Origin: Gigaspora rosea
Taxonomy: Eukaryota; Glomeromycota; Glomeromycetes; Diversisporales; Gigasporaceae
DNA: 64,000 nucleotides
Direction: 5' to 3'
Assembly: GCA_003550325.1 (NCBI GenBank)
Contig: QKWP01000214.1
Location: 333,979 to 397,978, forward strand
The notes under the pieces were generated by a model, which saw only the letters and a program-made list of their open reading frames with translations, made no database searches and was not told the origin of the DNA. Of this stretch, positions 1-10,800 are shown piece after piece (position 1 is the first letter of the stretch; each line of letters starts with the position of its first letter). The position numbers were made by a program, and so were the translations under genes.

Positions 1-240
1 TGGAACCCTTGGGCGGACTACTTAAATTAGATACTAAAAGTGTACGTGTGGCTAAATGTATCCTCATCTAGGATCAGATGGTTTAAATAAGCAATTTCCG
101 TAGTTGGGTTGCAGGCATGGCAGCTAGTGTGGAACCCTTGGGCGGACCACTTAAATTAGATACCAAAAGTGTATGTGTGGCTAGATGTATTCTCGTCTAT
201 GTAACAAATGCTAGTATTCCCCTAGAGGATACTGACGGTC
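1..240 (+). repeat. Two tandem fragments of the SINE 3' tail
   Basis: Bases 1-65 and about 66-215 are two successive copies of the same roughly 130-bp sequence; the first is cut by the window edge. The same sequence is the 3' third of the SINE at 8325-9031 (its bases 8840-8970): shared landmarks are the 'CCGTAGTTGGGTTG' and 'GGGCGGACTACTTAAATTAG' blocks. The small ORF across 117-311 is made of this repeat and is not a gene. After about base 213 the sequence departs from the SINE and runs into an A-rich stretch near 287-297. Confidence 0.75.
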
Positions 241-311
241 CTAATATCTTGAATAAAATTCCTAAGTCCCAAAACGGGCACTTTAATAAAAAAAAAATTT
301 TTAAACATTAA

Positions 312-2210
312 TTATATTTTATAAAAATTTAGTATAATTTAAAATTGTCTGATTTTTATATAATAAAATTAATAATTATGTTATTGATTTTAAAAAAATT
401 TTTATATATACTTGACTCTTTAAAATATTACTAAATTTTTACTTTAAGTATTAATCCATATAAAAAAAATTATATTTATTCAATATTTATATTTAAAATA
501 CATATCTGATATATCATATATATACATATACATACGTGTAATATGTATATATCAGATATATACAACTACAATACGTTTGTATTACTGATATATATTTTTA
601 TTGTTTGTCAATATATGTATAGTATTTTTTGAAACATAAAGGACGAGATATATTGCAACAAAGTGCAACATTGTATTTTTGCACCAAATTTGACTTTGCA
701 GCAGATTTTTTTCATTTATAAATAAACGTATAGCTTTTTTTAAAATTGATTACTACAGTTAATAAATAAATAATCCTAGAATCACTTTTAAAAAAATTAA
801 AGTGAACAACCCTTTTGTAAAACAATAGCGTGAGAATAATAAGATTAAAAAAAAAGCATTAAACTTTATTTAAATAATTTATGATTATTTTTTAGGTTCA
901 ATCGACGTAATGTGTAGCGCAGTAATGCGCGATAAGTATAAATTTGAGTTAGTGTTAATCATCAGTAACATGATTTATACAATTGGCATAGTATATTTTG
1001 ATGTTTTAAACAAGTTTACTTAATAGCACTTTTGAGGTTTACTTAGTAAAATTTAGACTTTTATATGAAGCAACTGACAACAGATCTTTTAGGATTTTTA
1101 AAAAAAAAACAGAAAGTAACTTATTTTCAGTAGTAGTTTATTTTGAAAAAAATATAGTATTATATAGAAAGTCTAAATTCTGCTATATTAATCAATAATT
1201 TGTACTTAAGTAAATTTGTTTGAAAGACTAAAATATATATATACTAAAAGTTTTATCAAAATTTGGGCAGTTTTTTTATTTGACTTTAAATTTTAAATTT
1301 AATAAATATATTTTGTTAATAAAATTTTACAAACCAATTAATAAAAAATGTTTTAATTTTGTTAAAAATTTTAGTATATATATATTTTAATTTTCTGAGT
1401 AAGTTCATATAAGTAACTATAAGTAATTTGTATAGTAAAATTTAAACTTTACTATGCAGCAACTATTGTCAATAGTGAGATAGCTTATTTTCAAATCAAA
1501 AATATTTTTGAATTTTTTGACCAAAAATGAAAGGATAACATATTTTTGCTTTGTTGTCATATTATTAAAATTGTCCAATAAAATTATCAGACAATTGAAC
1601 ATATGTTTAATTAACATTTTGGATATATGTTCAATAATCTTACAATTTATTTGAACATTGTCTAATGCCTAAAGGTTCTAAAATTATTTGAATATTTGGA
1701 CTATATTCAAATGTCCAAATATCCAATTGTTCAATTAAATTTTATTTGAACATTGTCCAATGCTAGCCCTATTTCTATTATAGATATATTAGATTTGCAA
1801 AACTATATACAAAAACAAAAAAATAAATTTTTATAAAACAAAAAATAAATTTTATTACTTTAGAGTTAAGGTAAGACCTAGGATTTTATTTGAACATTAG
1901 TATATTGTATATAAAATTTAGCAAGTAATTATTTTTATTAGAGTCCTGAAGAACTCTAATACAACTCAGATTTGAGTTTGTATAATTTTAGTAGTATTTT
2001 AGCCAAATAGATGTATAAAATAGAGCAAAATTTGAAAATTTACTATATAAAAATGCAACATTTGATGAATTTCTATGCAAAATTTCCTTTTTAGAAACAT
2101 CTGAGTTGTATCAGAGTTCTTCAGGGTCCTAGCCCAAAAGTGGTTTTATAAACAAATTTTTGACATATAAATGTTTTTTTAAAAAATATATAAAAAAATA
2201 AAATTTTATA
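312..2210. other. AT-rich intergenic DNA, no gene seen
   Basis: I see no coding sequence or complete element here. A short palindrome built on ATATCTGATATAT lies at about 500-570. The stretches 1030-1140 and 1395-1500 resemble each other (both hold a TTTACT/AAATTTAGACTTT block followed later by a CTTATTTTCA motif), so they may be the remains of an old duplicated or TIR element. Confidence 0.5.
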
Positions 2211-2213
2211 TTA

Positions 2214-3429
2214 GGGCCATGACAGATATTACATAATATCCATTTACTATGAGGGTACCTTCCCTCCCCTCCATGTAAGACGATTCTGATTGGTCAATTT
2301 TAAAAAAAATTTTGAAGAGTGGCGAAATGTGGCGTTCTTCCATATAAAATTTTTTTCTTACTAATTTAATGATATATGAGTGATATATGTCCACTAATTT
2401 AAAGTTGTAAAGCTCGTTGAGACGCATCTAACGGTAGTTAGATCATTCAAATCGGCCTAGTGGATGGCGAGATATCATCAACGAATGATTGGCCGACTAT
2501 ATAAAATCTCATAACAGATTACATATAAAAATCACTATAGGCGAAATGTGGTGTGCTTCCATCTAAAACTTTTTTTTTTACTAAGTTAATGATACATGTC
2601 CACTAATTGAAAGTTGTAAAGCTCGTTGAGATGCATCTAATGGTGGTTAGATTATCCAAATTGGCCCAGTGGGTGGCGAGATATCGTCAAATAACGATTG
2701 TCCGACTATATAAAATCTCTATGTAAACAAATATTGAACATTGTTTACATAGAGATTTTATATAGTCAGCCAATCGTTTTTCGACGATATCTCGCCATCC
2801 ACTAGGCCAATTTGGATGATATAACCACTGTTAGATGCGTCTTGACGAGCTCTACAACTTTTAATTAGTGAACTATACCATTAACTTAGTAAGAAAAAAG
2901 TTTTAAATGGAAGGACGCCACTTTCACCTATAGTGATTTTTATATGTAATCTGCGTCATGGGATTTTATATAGTCAGCCAATAGTTTTTCGATGATATCT
3001 CACTATCTACTGAGCTGATTTGGATGATCTAACTACTGTTAGATGCATCTTGATGAGCTTTACACTTTCAATTAGTGGACATGTAACGTTAACTTAGTAA
3101 AAAAAATAATTTTGGATGGAAGAGGTCCATATTTCGCCACTCTTCAGTTGACAAGTGGATCATCAATTAATAAAAATATAAAAATTTGGCAACATGCAAA
3201 ATTTTACTAATGAAATATACCTTTGGCTACTAAATAAACTTTCTTAGCACTCAAAAATACATTATTTTAGTATATAATTATATTTTAAATAAGTTTAATT
3301 AGTGCTAAAAATTATAATATATTAGTAATATATTATATTATATCTAATTATATATATTATATATGTGTAAGATAAGACTTTGGCTTACACCCTCCCCCCT
3401 ATGATATTATGTAATATCTGTCATGGCCC
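2214..3429. mobile_element. Harbinger-like foldback element, 1.2 kb, TTA target site
   Basis: The ends are a perfect 27-bp inverted repeat (2214-2240 and 3403-3429, starting GGGCCATGACAGATATTACA), flanked on both sides by TTA (2211-2213 and 3430-3432). Inside is a double foldback: arm segments holding 'GTTGTAAAGCTCGTTGAGATG' and 'GGCGAGATATC' recur four times, two in each orientation, around a centre near 2735. TTA/TAA target sites and GGG-type ends are known for PIF/Harbinger elements; with no transposase visible, the assignment is inference. The ORF at 2206-2427 is part of the repeat and is not a gene. Confidence 0.8.
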
Positions 3430-3432
3430 TTA

Positions 3433-3480
3433 TATCTGATTTTAAATTTTGATTAGCTATTCTAATAGTTTTGTGTAATA
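3433..3480 (-). repeat. Dispersed 46-bp repeat, other copy at 11447-11492
   Basis: The sequence TCTGATTTTAAATTTTGATT and the 26 bases after it reappear in reverse complement at 11447-11492 with one or two differences. The element they came from cannot be delimited. Confidence 0.6.
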
Positions 3481-3779
3481 CAGTTATTCCTCTATATAGT
3501 CAACTCCTATATACCATAGATTTCCAAAAATAAGCAACCTTTTTTTGGACAATTTTAAGTAAAAAAAACCAGGATAGCTTATTTTCAAGTTATACAGGCT
3601 TTTAAGAATTTATGCTTAATAGCAAAGGTTGCTAATTATTAGATATTATCTTTTTAAAAAAATTCTCACGCATTTAAACTTGCACAAACAGGTTTTGCAC
3701 ATATGTACTAGCATGTGTATTATTAAATATAGTGTTTATACTAAATTGGCACTATGTTTAATAATGCACATGTTAGCAC

Positions 3780-4170
3780 TTGCATACATTACTATATTAT
3801 TAATTTTTTTAGCATTTTTCTTAATGGTTTTTTTAAATTTTTTTATTTATTTTTTTTTATTTATTTTATTTTTATTTTTTTTATATTTTTTTAATAGTTT
3901 TTTTTTAAATTTTTTTTTAATAGATTTTTTAAAATTTTTTTTATTTAATTTTTTTTTAAATTTTTTTCTATGATTATTTTTATTTTTTAACAAGTTTTTT
4001 TTTATTTTTTTATTTTTTTTTAAATTTTTAATATTTTATTTTTTCTATATTTTTTATTATTTTTTTATATTTTTTTAATGTTTTTTTTTAAAATTTTTTT
4101 ATTATTTATTTTTTTTTAATTTTTATTTATTTATTTATTTTTATTTTTTTTGAAATTTTTAATTTTTTTA
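3780..4170 (+). other. T-rich low-complexity tract
   Basis: The + strand is almost only T with scattered A for nearly 400 bases; C and G are nearly absent. The predicted ORF at 3629-3973 is a run of Phe and Leu from this tract and is not a gene. A second such tract lies at 4830-5260. Confidence 0.8.
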
Positions 4171-4494
4171 GAGAATTTTTACTTGTACACAATGTGTTTA
4201 AACACTATTATACAAAATATAATAGAAAAATGCAAGCTGCAAATCAACTTTTGTACAACGAAAACAAAGCAAAATATTAAAATTTAATTATATCTTTAAA
4301 TTTTGCTTATGAAACTATATTTTAATGACTAAGAAAAAAATTTCTTGCAAAATTTTAGTATAAAATAAGCCTTAATCCATTTCAGGCCTTTACCTTAACC
4401 CTAATATAAATCAAAATTTAATTTTGTTTTTATTAAAAATTGGTTTAATTTATATATTACACAAATAACTATGTATAAGCACACTGTTTACAAA

Positions 4495-4814
4495 GGGTTC
4501 GTATTATTTTGCTAACAATCACTTTACCGACATAACATTTTACTGACAAATACTCACCCGACAAGTTTATTTTACTGACAGTTTGTTTTACCGAAGCTCA
4601 TTTTGCTGACAAGTTTTTTTTCAAAAAGCTCTCTAACTTTAACCCTAATTCTATCTAATTCTACCCTGACCCTAACGACAATGACCCAAATTACTTTGTC
4701 AGTGAAATGAGCTTCGGTGAAATAAACTATTAGTAAAATGAACTTGTTGTTAGTGAAATGTTATGTCGGTGAAGTGATTGTTAATTAATTTTGTTGATTA
4801 ATTGATTGCTACCC
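4495..4814. mobile_element. Small foldback element with 9-bp target duplication
   Basis: The left half is a string of short units of the type TTTACTGACAA / TTTACCGACAT; the right half is the same string in inverse order and orientation. It is flanked by GTTTACAAA (4486-4494) and ATGTACAAA (4815-4823), a 9-bp TSD with two mismatches. Its left end GGGTTCGTATTATTTTGC matches the left end of the large element at 33427. A 9-bp TSD with foldback structure suggests a MULE-like origin (inference). Confidence 0.75.
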
Positions 4815-4829
4815 ATGTACAAATAGTTA

Positions 4830-5262
4830 TTTTCTTTTTTTTAATATTATTTGTTATTCAATTTTTTTTTTGTTTTTTTACTTAATATATTTATTTTTTA
4901 ATTTATTATTTTTTTTATTATTTAAATTTTTTTAAATTTTTTATTATTTTTTTTGATTTGTTTTAAATTTTTTTTAGCACTTTTTTTCAAATTTCTTTTT
5001 TAGTGTTTTTTTTTTTATTTTTTATTTTATTATAATTTAATATTAATTTTTATTTATTTATTTATTTTATTATTTTATTTTATTTTTTAAATTTAAATTG
5101 GTATACGATTTATTTATTATTTTAATTATTTTTTTTATTTAACTTATTTATTTATAATAATTTACTTTTTTGATTTATTTTTATTTTTATTTAAGTATAA
5201 GCTTTATTTTTTTTTTACTTTATTAATTTATTTATTTAATTTTTTAATTTTAGTACATTTAC
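4830..5262 (+). other. T-rich low-complexity tract
   Basis: More than 400 bases of nearly pure T and A on the + strand with strong strand asymmetry. No gene. Confidence 0.75.
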
Positions 5263-5276
5263 TAAGGGACAAGTTA

Positions 5277-6834
5277 GGGGCTTCCAGAAATTACATAATA
5301 ATTTGTTACTAATAAATTTCAAAATTTTACTCCACCTACCTATATCTGATATTCTATTAGCCAATCAAATATATTTTTTAAAATTTATTTATATATTTCA
5401 ATTTATAAAATTGATAATAAATATTGCTATACTGGACCAATTTAGATGATTTAACTAACAAAATGTTCGTTTTGCTGAGATGATTCTAACAAGCCCAAAA
5501 TCATTAAAATCTAATTACAGGATCCCAAAATCATTCAACTTTTGTGTAATTTTAATAGTGATTTTTTAGAATCACTAAGTAAATTTCTTTAATATTGAAT
5601 AACTTTTGATTGACTTGCCCATTCTGAATAATTTAACTACTAAAATGTTCATCTAAGTGAGACAATTCTAAAAAGCCCAAAATTGCTAAATTCTAATCAC
5701 AAAATTCCAAGAACAATAAAGATTTTATTGTTTGTCTAATAATACAAATCTTGAAATACTGTAATTAGAATTTAGCAATTTTTGCTTGTTAGAATCATCT
5801 CACTAAGATGAACATCATGGTAGTTAAATCATTTAAAATGGGTTAGTAGATCAAAAGTTATTTAATATTAAAGAAATTTACTTAGTAATTCTAAAAATCA
5901 CTATAAATGTTGAATCATCTTGGGACCCTGTGATTAGATTTTAATTAGTAATTCGCGAGAGATGGAAAGAATTACTATAGTAATACTATATATACATGTG
6001 GGGATATTAAATATAATAAGAACAATTAATACCTATAATTTAGAGCTGGAATTAAAATTTCTCAATTTCTGTCAAGTTAACATCTTTTGTATAGCTAACC
6101 AAACTATAGAGACAAGTTTTCTCTTTCTAATGGTGGTAAAATCATCAAAATTGGCCTAATATATCAAGAGATATTTTCATTTTTGTCTTTATGTTCATAT
6201 GAAATTTCTTTGCAGATCTGCAAAGAAATTTTATATAGCCACAAAGACAAAAATAAGAATACCTCTTGATAATTAGGCCAATTTTGATGATTTTACTACT
6301 ATTAGAAAGAGAAACTCATCTCTACAGTTTGGTTAGCAATACAAAAGATGTTGGCTTGACAGAAATTGTGAAATTTAATTCTGGCTCCAGATTATATGTA
6401 TTAATTGGTTTTATTTTTTAATATCCCTATTTCTATATATAGAAATTCTGTACATCTCTCGCGAATCACGAATTAATGATTTTGGGCTTGTTAGAATCAT
6501 TTTAGCGATACAAATATTTTGGTAGTTATATTAGGACCATATCATTAATTATCTGATTATTTTTATCAGAGGCCTCCCCCCTCCTCTTCTTTAATATATA
6601 AATAGTCATGTTCCTTATATATAATTTTACTTTTTTTACCTCCTCCTCTAAAAAATCACCTGATTTTTGTCACTCCCTTTATCTAATTTGGTTCAGTAGA
6701 ACAATAGTTATTAATAATTTTATAATTTTATACTTTTGGCCAAAATTATAAAAATTTGACCAGAATTATAATTATAACCTAATATTTTTAGGACCCACCC
6801 ACCCACCAAAAATTACGTAATTTCTGAAAGCCCC
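5277..6834. mobile_element. Harbinger-like foldback element, 1.56 kb
   Basis: The ends GGGGCTTCCAGAAATTACAT (5277 on) and, in reverse complement, GGGGCTTTCAGAAATTACGT (ending 6834) are inverted repeats resembling the ends of 2214-3429. TTA precedes the left end; the right flank is degraded. The interior holds several inverted modules, including ATTCTAAxAAGCCCAAAATx near 5500, 5670 and 5790 and a long palindrome centred at about 6213. A separate MITE (6534-6678) sits in the right arm. Confidence 0.65.
6534..6678. mobile_element. 145-bp Harbinger-like MITE, copy 1
   Basis: Flanked by TTA on both sides (6531-6533, 6679-6681). It is closely similar along its length to 30291-30441, including TTTTTATCAGAGGCCT near the left end and AAAATCACCTGATTTTTGT near the right end. 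The ends are imperfect inverted repeats beginning GG and ending CCC. It lies inside the larger element 5277-6834. Confidence 0.75.
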
Positions 6835-7283
6835 CTTTGCACAGAAAGAAGATATTGGTATGTATATATATACATTAGTAAATATATATATGTATATAAA
6901 TTCTTGGTTAGAAAATAATAGTATGATATTAAAAAAAAACAAGTTTTCAAGTAATGCTCGTTATTTTTCTACTGGAAAAATAATAAGCATTACTGAAATC
7001 TTGTTTATTCACTAATAAAGATTGTATGATTGTATATTGTATAAATTTGAGAGGTAGCTTATTTTCAGAATAAAAAAAAATTACTATTGTTTTTGGCTTG
7101 AAAATATAGAGTAGCTTATTTTCAAGTATTAGAGGTTTGTAGATTTTTGGCTCAAAACCAAGGGGGTTGTTTATTTTCAGAGTAGCTTATTTTTGGGAAT
7201 TTACAGTAGTCACCAACTCTACATTGTTATATAATTTTTATGGTCTAGTATAGGCTTAATAGCACCTTTATATTCTGTTTTTT

Positions 7284-7760
7284 TTGCTTTTTCTTTGGTT
7301 TTTCTTTTTCTTTGTATTAGTTGTATTTTGGTTTTTTTGTTTCATTTTTGGTTTAAAAAGTGTTGCTTTGCCTTCTTTAATTTTTTTTTTTATTCTTCTT
7401 TATGAGAAGCTCAAAAATAAGTTTAAAAGAATAAATTTTGAAGAGATAGCTAAGTACTTTATTATATTTGGAGTTATATATATGATCAATGCATATTTAG
7501 GCTCAGTTGACAAATATTAAAATAATATTCATACTTGGGCACCATTTGGAAAAGCCAGCTATTAGCTAATCTAACTTTAGATAATTAGCTTTATTATAGT
7601 ATAATAAACAATTTTTATTTAATAAAATTTCGAGCAAAATTGTTAGAAAAAAATTGAAAATCTACTAGTCACTTAAAAATAACCATAGTACAATATAGGT
7701 ATTACATATTAAAATAGCTCTTTTTATATATAGTTTATTTTAAAATAATTGAGTTTAATT
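7284..7760. other. AT-rich intergenic DNA
   Basis: A reading frame at 7284-7520 is dominated by Phe, Leu and Val from T-rich DNA and has no recognisable domain; I do not regard it as a gene. Nothing else is supported in this stretch. Confidence 0.5.
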
Positions 7761-7761
7761 A

Positions 7762-7903
7762 GGGTGCTAACATTTATTAGTTAATATTTTAGGAGGTGAG
7801 ATCAAACCAAATCTTACTTTATATAAAAATTTTAGCCAATTAAATTTAACGAAAATATTACCTAGGGTGGGTAAGCCTCTATAGATAATAAATGTCAGTG
7901 CCC
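7762..7903. mobile_element. 142-bp Harbinger-like MITE
   Basis: Inverted ends GGGTGCTAACATTTATTA (7762 on) and, in reverse complement, GGGCACTGACATTTATTA (ending 7903), each flanked by TTA (7759-7761, 7904-7906). The inner sequences do not match the 145-bp MITE, so this is a different subfamily. Confidence 0.75.
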
Positions 7904-8324
7904 TTATTTGGTTTAATTTTTGAACTGATCTGAAATTAATTAAATTTCATAATTTTGATTGATTAAATATAACAGATAACAGGTAACTATTAGATAATCT
8001 TGTAATATGTTGGTCTTATATGCCTTGTATAATTTTTTTTACAATTATCTTTATTTTTTATTATACAAATTGACTTTTATTTATAATTAAAAAATTTTAA
8101 TTATATCAAGAGTAAATCTATTTGTCACTAGCAGTGACAATCCCATGCCAACTGTGCCAATAAGAATCAAAATCTGGCACCTGATTATGTAATATAAAAA
8201 AAATGCTGTTTTCAAAAATATCATAATAACAGAAATTTTTGACTATGAAACCACTATTTATTCTAGCAAAAAAAAATTCTTCGTGAAATTTTACTATATA
8301 ATTACTCTAACTTTAACCCTAACC

Positions 8325-9031
8325 GGGGTGTGGCGCCTTAGAGAAGTGGTCAAGGTGTTACCCCCCAAGCGGCAGGTTGACAGTTCGAATCCCACTGGTG
8401 ACGGTTTGAAGTTAAATCTGCGTTCGGTGATTGTGGCTTATGAGCGGTTGGCGCTAAACCTGTAACCTTGGTTCTACATCCTTAATGGAAGCCTGCAGGC
8501 GCAATGATGTATATGTTACATCACAAATCCAGGGAACCAGAAAAATCCCACAAGAACCCATTTGGCAAGACCCGAGTTAGGAGGTAGTGAAAATCGGTCC
8601 TACGGTATGCACCAGAGAAGGCGGATACTACGATCGGAATGAACCTAATAAGGGCAGGTAGTCTCGGTTACCAAATCCGGGCAATGGTACATGTATGGGA
8701 CATGGGATTTGTTCCGGTAGGCTCTTGTGCGAGGGTAAAGTAGCCCTTAGGTCGTCGATACCTAAAAGGGTTGTGGCCCACAATATCTGCATTAAATGTA
8801 GTGCGTCGGGTAGTAATAGGAGGACCATGAACTAGAGGGTTTAAATAGACAATTCCCGTAGTTGGGTTGTAGGTATGGCAGCTAGTGTAGAACTTTCGGG
8901 CGGACTACTTAAATTAGGCACCAAAAGTGCACGTGTGGCTAGTTGTATCCTCATTCATGTAACAAATATTACGTCACTATAACTCATAATAAAATCCTGG
9001 CCATAGCACACGGCCTCTAAACTTAAAAAAA
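8325..9031 (+). mobile_element. tRNA-derived SINE, complete, 16-bp target duplication
   Basis: A 707-bp insert flanked by an exact 16-bp direct repeat AACTTTAACCCTAACC (8309-8324 and 9032-9047). It begins with a tRNA-like head (about 8328-8403) with RNA polymerase III A- and B-box motifs and ends in an A-tract (9024-9033), the expected structure of a SINE retroposed by a LINE. The body (8404-9023) contains no long ORF; the small reading frames at 8283-8465 and 8628-8828 are incidental. Compared with its surroundings it is GC-rich and keeps CpG sites, so it is probably a young copy. Relatives: two tail fragments at 1-240 and a strongly decayed copy at about 62060-62330. The partner LINE is unknown; the 3' end does not obviously match the LINE at 19979-27120. 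Confidence 0.85.
8336..8394 (+). promoter_or_regulatory. Pol III A/B-box promoter of the SINE (tRNA-like)
   Basis: TTAGAGAAGTGGTCAAGG (8338-8355) resembles the A box/D-arm of Leu/Ser-type tRNAs, and GTTCGAATC (8383-8391) is a canonical B box with the T-loop. The spacing of about 35-40 bases is normal for an internal pol III promoter. An anticodon stem is not clear, so I do not call a functional tRNA gene. Confidence 0.7.
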
Positions 9032-9035
9032 AACT

Positions 9036-9066
9036 TTAACCCTAACCCAAACCCTAACCCTAATAC
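9036..9066 (+). repeat. Short interstitial telomere-like CCCTAA tract
   Basis: About five units of CCCTAA with two imperfect ones (CCCAAA, CCCTAATA). It is the tail of a dispersed repeat (see 8121-9150), so it does not by itself mark a chromosome end. Confidence 0.65.
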
Positions 9067-9494
9067 TAACAAAAATAAATTTACTTGTGTTTATATTTGT
9101 TTTGATTGTACATTATACAGGGGTGTATCACTACTGGTAACAAGCACATTTTTTCTTATATCAAATCTAATAGAAACTCATTTTTCAAAAAATTGCAAAA
9201 AATAGCTATTTTAATATATTATACCTATATAATACAAATTACTATATAAATTACTTATAGACAAAATACAAAATACTATTTCTTAAACTGTAATTTAGGC
9301 AAATTTGCCTAGATTTTTTTAGAAATATTACAATTTTTTAAATAAAATAAAAATATACTAAAAATATAATATACAGTTGCCTTTCTCTTATCCGAACAGA
9401 CCGTCCCAAGAGATTTTGTTCGGTATAGAGAAAGTTCGTAATATAAAATTTCTCTTTTTAAACTAAACTCTAATAAAAATTCAGTATATAAAAA

Positions 9495-9533
<39 letters not shown>

Positions 9534-10028
9534 AACAGAAATGAAAATTTCTTAAGCCCATTTGATATACCATCTGGTATAAATCATAAACATATAGCAC
9601 AAAAAGTGAAAAAAAAACTTAAAAAAAAAAAAAGACTGCTTTGATTAATTTTTATTTTTGTTGTTACAGTAGGGAGGCCTTCTTTTACTCCTTACTATAA
9701 CAACAACACGGCTACAGGGATCCTTTATCGGTTTATAGTGGTGTCCAAGAGGTAAGTATAATTCCTTAGTCTGTAAGAAATTATACTCTTCTCTAAGGGC
9801 AGTTCGTGAGAGTATTCAATGAGGAATTATCGATTTTACTATTACTTGATAATAAACTTGGTGTTATTAAGAGAAATAGTTTCTTTATTAATAATCTAAG
9901 ATAGGGCTATCCTTAGGTTTCTGTTCCTAAGAAATCCCAGTACAAGATGTATAATAAATATAAGAGAAGTAGGGTGTCTTGGTCTAGTTTGACTAAGAGA
10001 AATTCTGTGTCTTTAAATACATTTTAGA

Positions 10029-10257
10029 ATAAGCGTTATAAGCGTTGATTTACAATAATAAATACTATAATCTACAAGAGCAATATAAGCGTTATAAACA
10101 GTATAAGCGTTATAAGCGGTATAAGCGCTATAAGCGTCATAAGCGTCATAAGCGGTATAAGCGCTATAAGCGTCATAAGCGTTATAAGCGTGATAATCGT
10201 TATAAGCGTTATAATCATTATAAGCGTTATAATCGGTATAAGCGTTATAAGCGGTAT
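10029..10257 (+). repeat. 9-bp minisatellite (ATAAGCGNT)
   Basis: More than 20 near-perfect copies of ATAAGCGTT/ATAAGCGGT/ATAAGCGCT, most regular from about 10085. Because 9 is a multiple of 3 the array is an open frame of Tyr/His-Lys-Arg triplets with one in-frame ATG upstream; that is expected from the repeat alone and I do not call it a protein. Confidence 0.95.
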
Positions 10258-10384
10258 TAACTATTCTAACTTTTCAAGATAATAATATAATACAATATTA
10301 TAATAAAATATAATAATAAAAATGAAATAATAAAATAATAAGGTAATATAATAAACTATCGTTCTATAACATTGTATTTATTAT

Positions 10385-10800
10385 CCACCAGGTTACTATT
10401 ATCTGACCCAGGTTGAATATCAGGTTACTATTATATGACCCGAGTTAAATATCGGGTTACTATTATTTGACCCAGGTTGAATATCGGGTTACTATTATCT
10501 GACTCGGGTTGAATATCGGGTTACTATTATCTGACCCGAGTTGAATATCGGGTTACTATTATCTAACCTGGGTTAAATATCGGGTTACTATTATCTGACC
10601 CAGGTCATAACCCAGGTTGAATATCGGGTTACTATTATCTGACCTGGGTCAAAGCCTGGGTTGAATATCGGGTTACTATTATCTGATCCGAATTATGGCT
10701 CAGATTGAATATCGGGTTACTATTATTTGGTCTGGGTTATAACCCGGGTTGAATATTTAATCCATCAGGTCACTATTATCTAATCCGGGTCAGAACACTA
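10385..10800 (+). repeat. 32-bp minisatellite (GGTTACTATTATCTGACCCG)
   Basis: About twelve copies of a unit with GGTTACTATTATCTGACCCG followed by a GGTTGAATATC block. Later units are longer through an extra 'GTCATAACCCAG'-type insertion. The first two and last units are more diverged. The array ends about 200 bases before the right end of its host element. Confidence 0.9.

Larger units (their letters stand above)
3514..7206. mobile_element. TA-flanked TIR element (AAAATAAGC family), enlarged by nested insertions
   Basis: The left end CCATAGATTTCCAAAAATAA (3514 on) and the right end, read in reverse complement, CTGTAAATTCCCAAAAATAA (ending 7206) match at 18 of 22 positions, and each is flanked by TA (3512-3513, 7207-7208). 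Subterminal copies of AGCTTATTTTCA lie at about 3575, 7050 and 7115. The ends resemble those of the elements at 29840-30153 and 58923-59561. Two foldback elements (4495-4814 and 5277-6834) lie inside, so the original element was about 1.8 kb. No transposase remains. A TA target site fits the Tc1/mariner group. Confidence 0.55.
8121..9150 (+). mobile_element. Dispersed MITE-like repeat with CCCTAA motifs, split by the SINE
   Basis: The sequence on both sides of the SINE can be followed in reverse complement at 60671-60992, which has no SINE: CACTAGCAGTGACA start, then GATTATGTAATAT, then an AAAATTC...AAATTTTACTATAT block, then repeated CTAACCCTAAC-like units, then a TTTGTTTT block and an inverted end near 9125-9148. 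Partial relatives lie at about 4330-4410, 11710-11775 and 12090-12205. The short telomere-like tracts in this window belong to this repeat. Confidence 0.6.

Noticed and set aside
3629-3973. 114-aa Phe/Leu-rich frame resembling a membrane protein
   Set aside because: The hydrophobic composition comes from a T-rich low-complexity tract; no other sign of coding.
8330-8403. A functional tRNA gene
   Set aside because: A- and B-box motifs are present, but the acceptor and anticodon stems do not pair well, and the sequence continues into a repeated body with a TSD, so it is a SINE head.
9036-9066. Telomere or chromosome end
   Set aside because: Only a few imperfect units, with ordinary sequence on both sides, and the same block recurs within a dispersed repeat.
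10045-10260. 71-aa reading frame of Tyr-Lys-Arg repeats
   Set aside because: It is the translation of a 9-bp minisatellite; the frame is open because the unit is a multiple of three and contains no stop.
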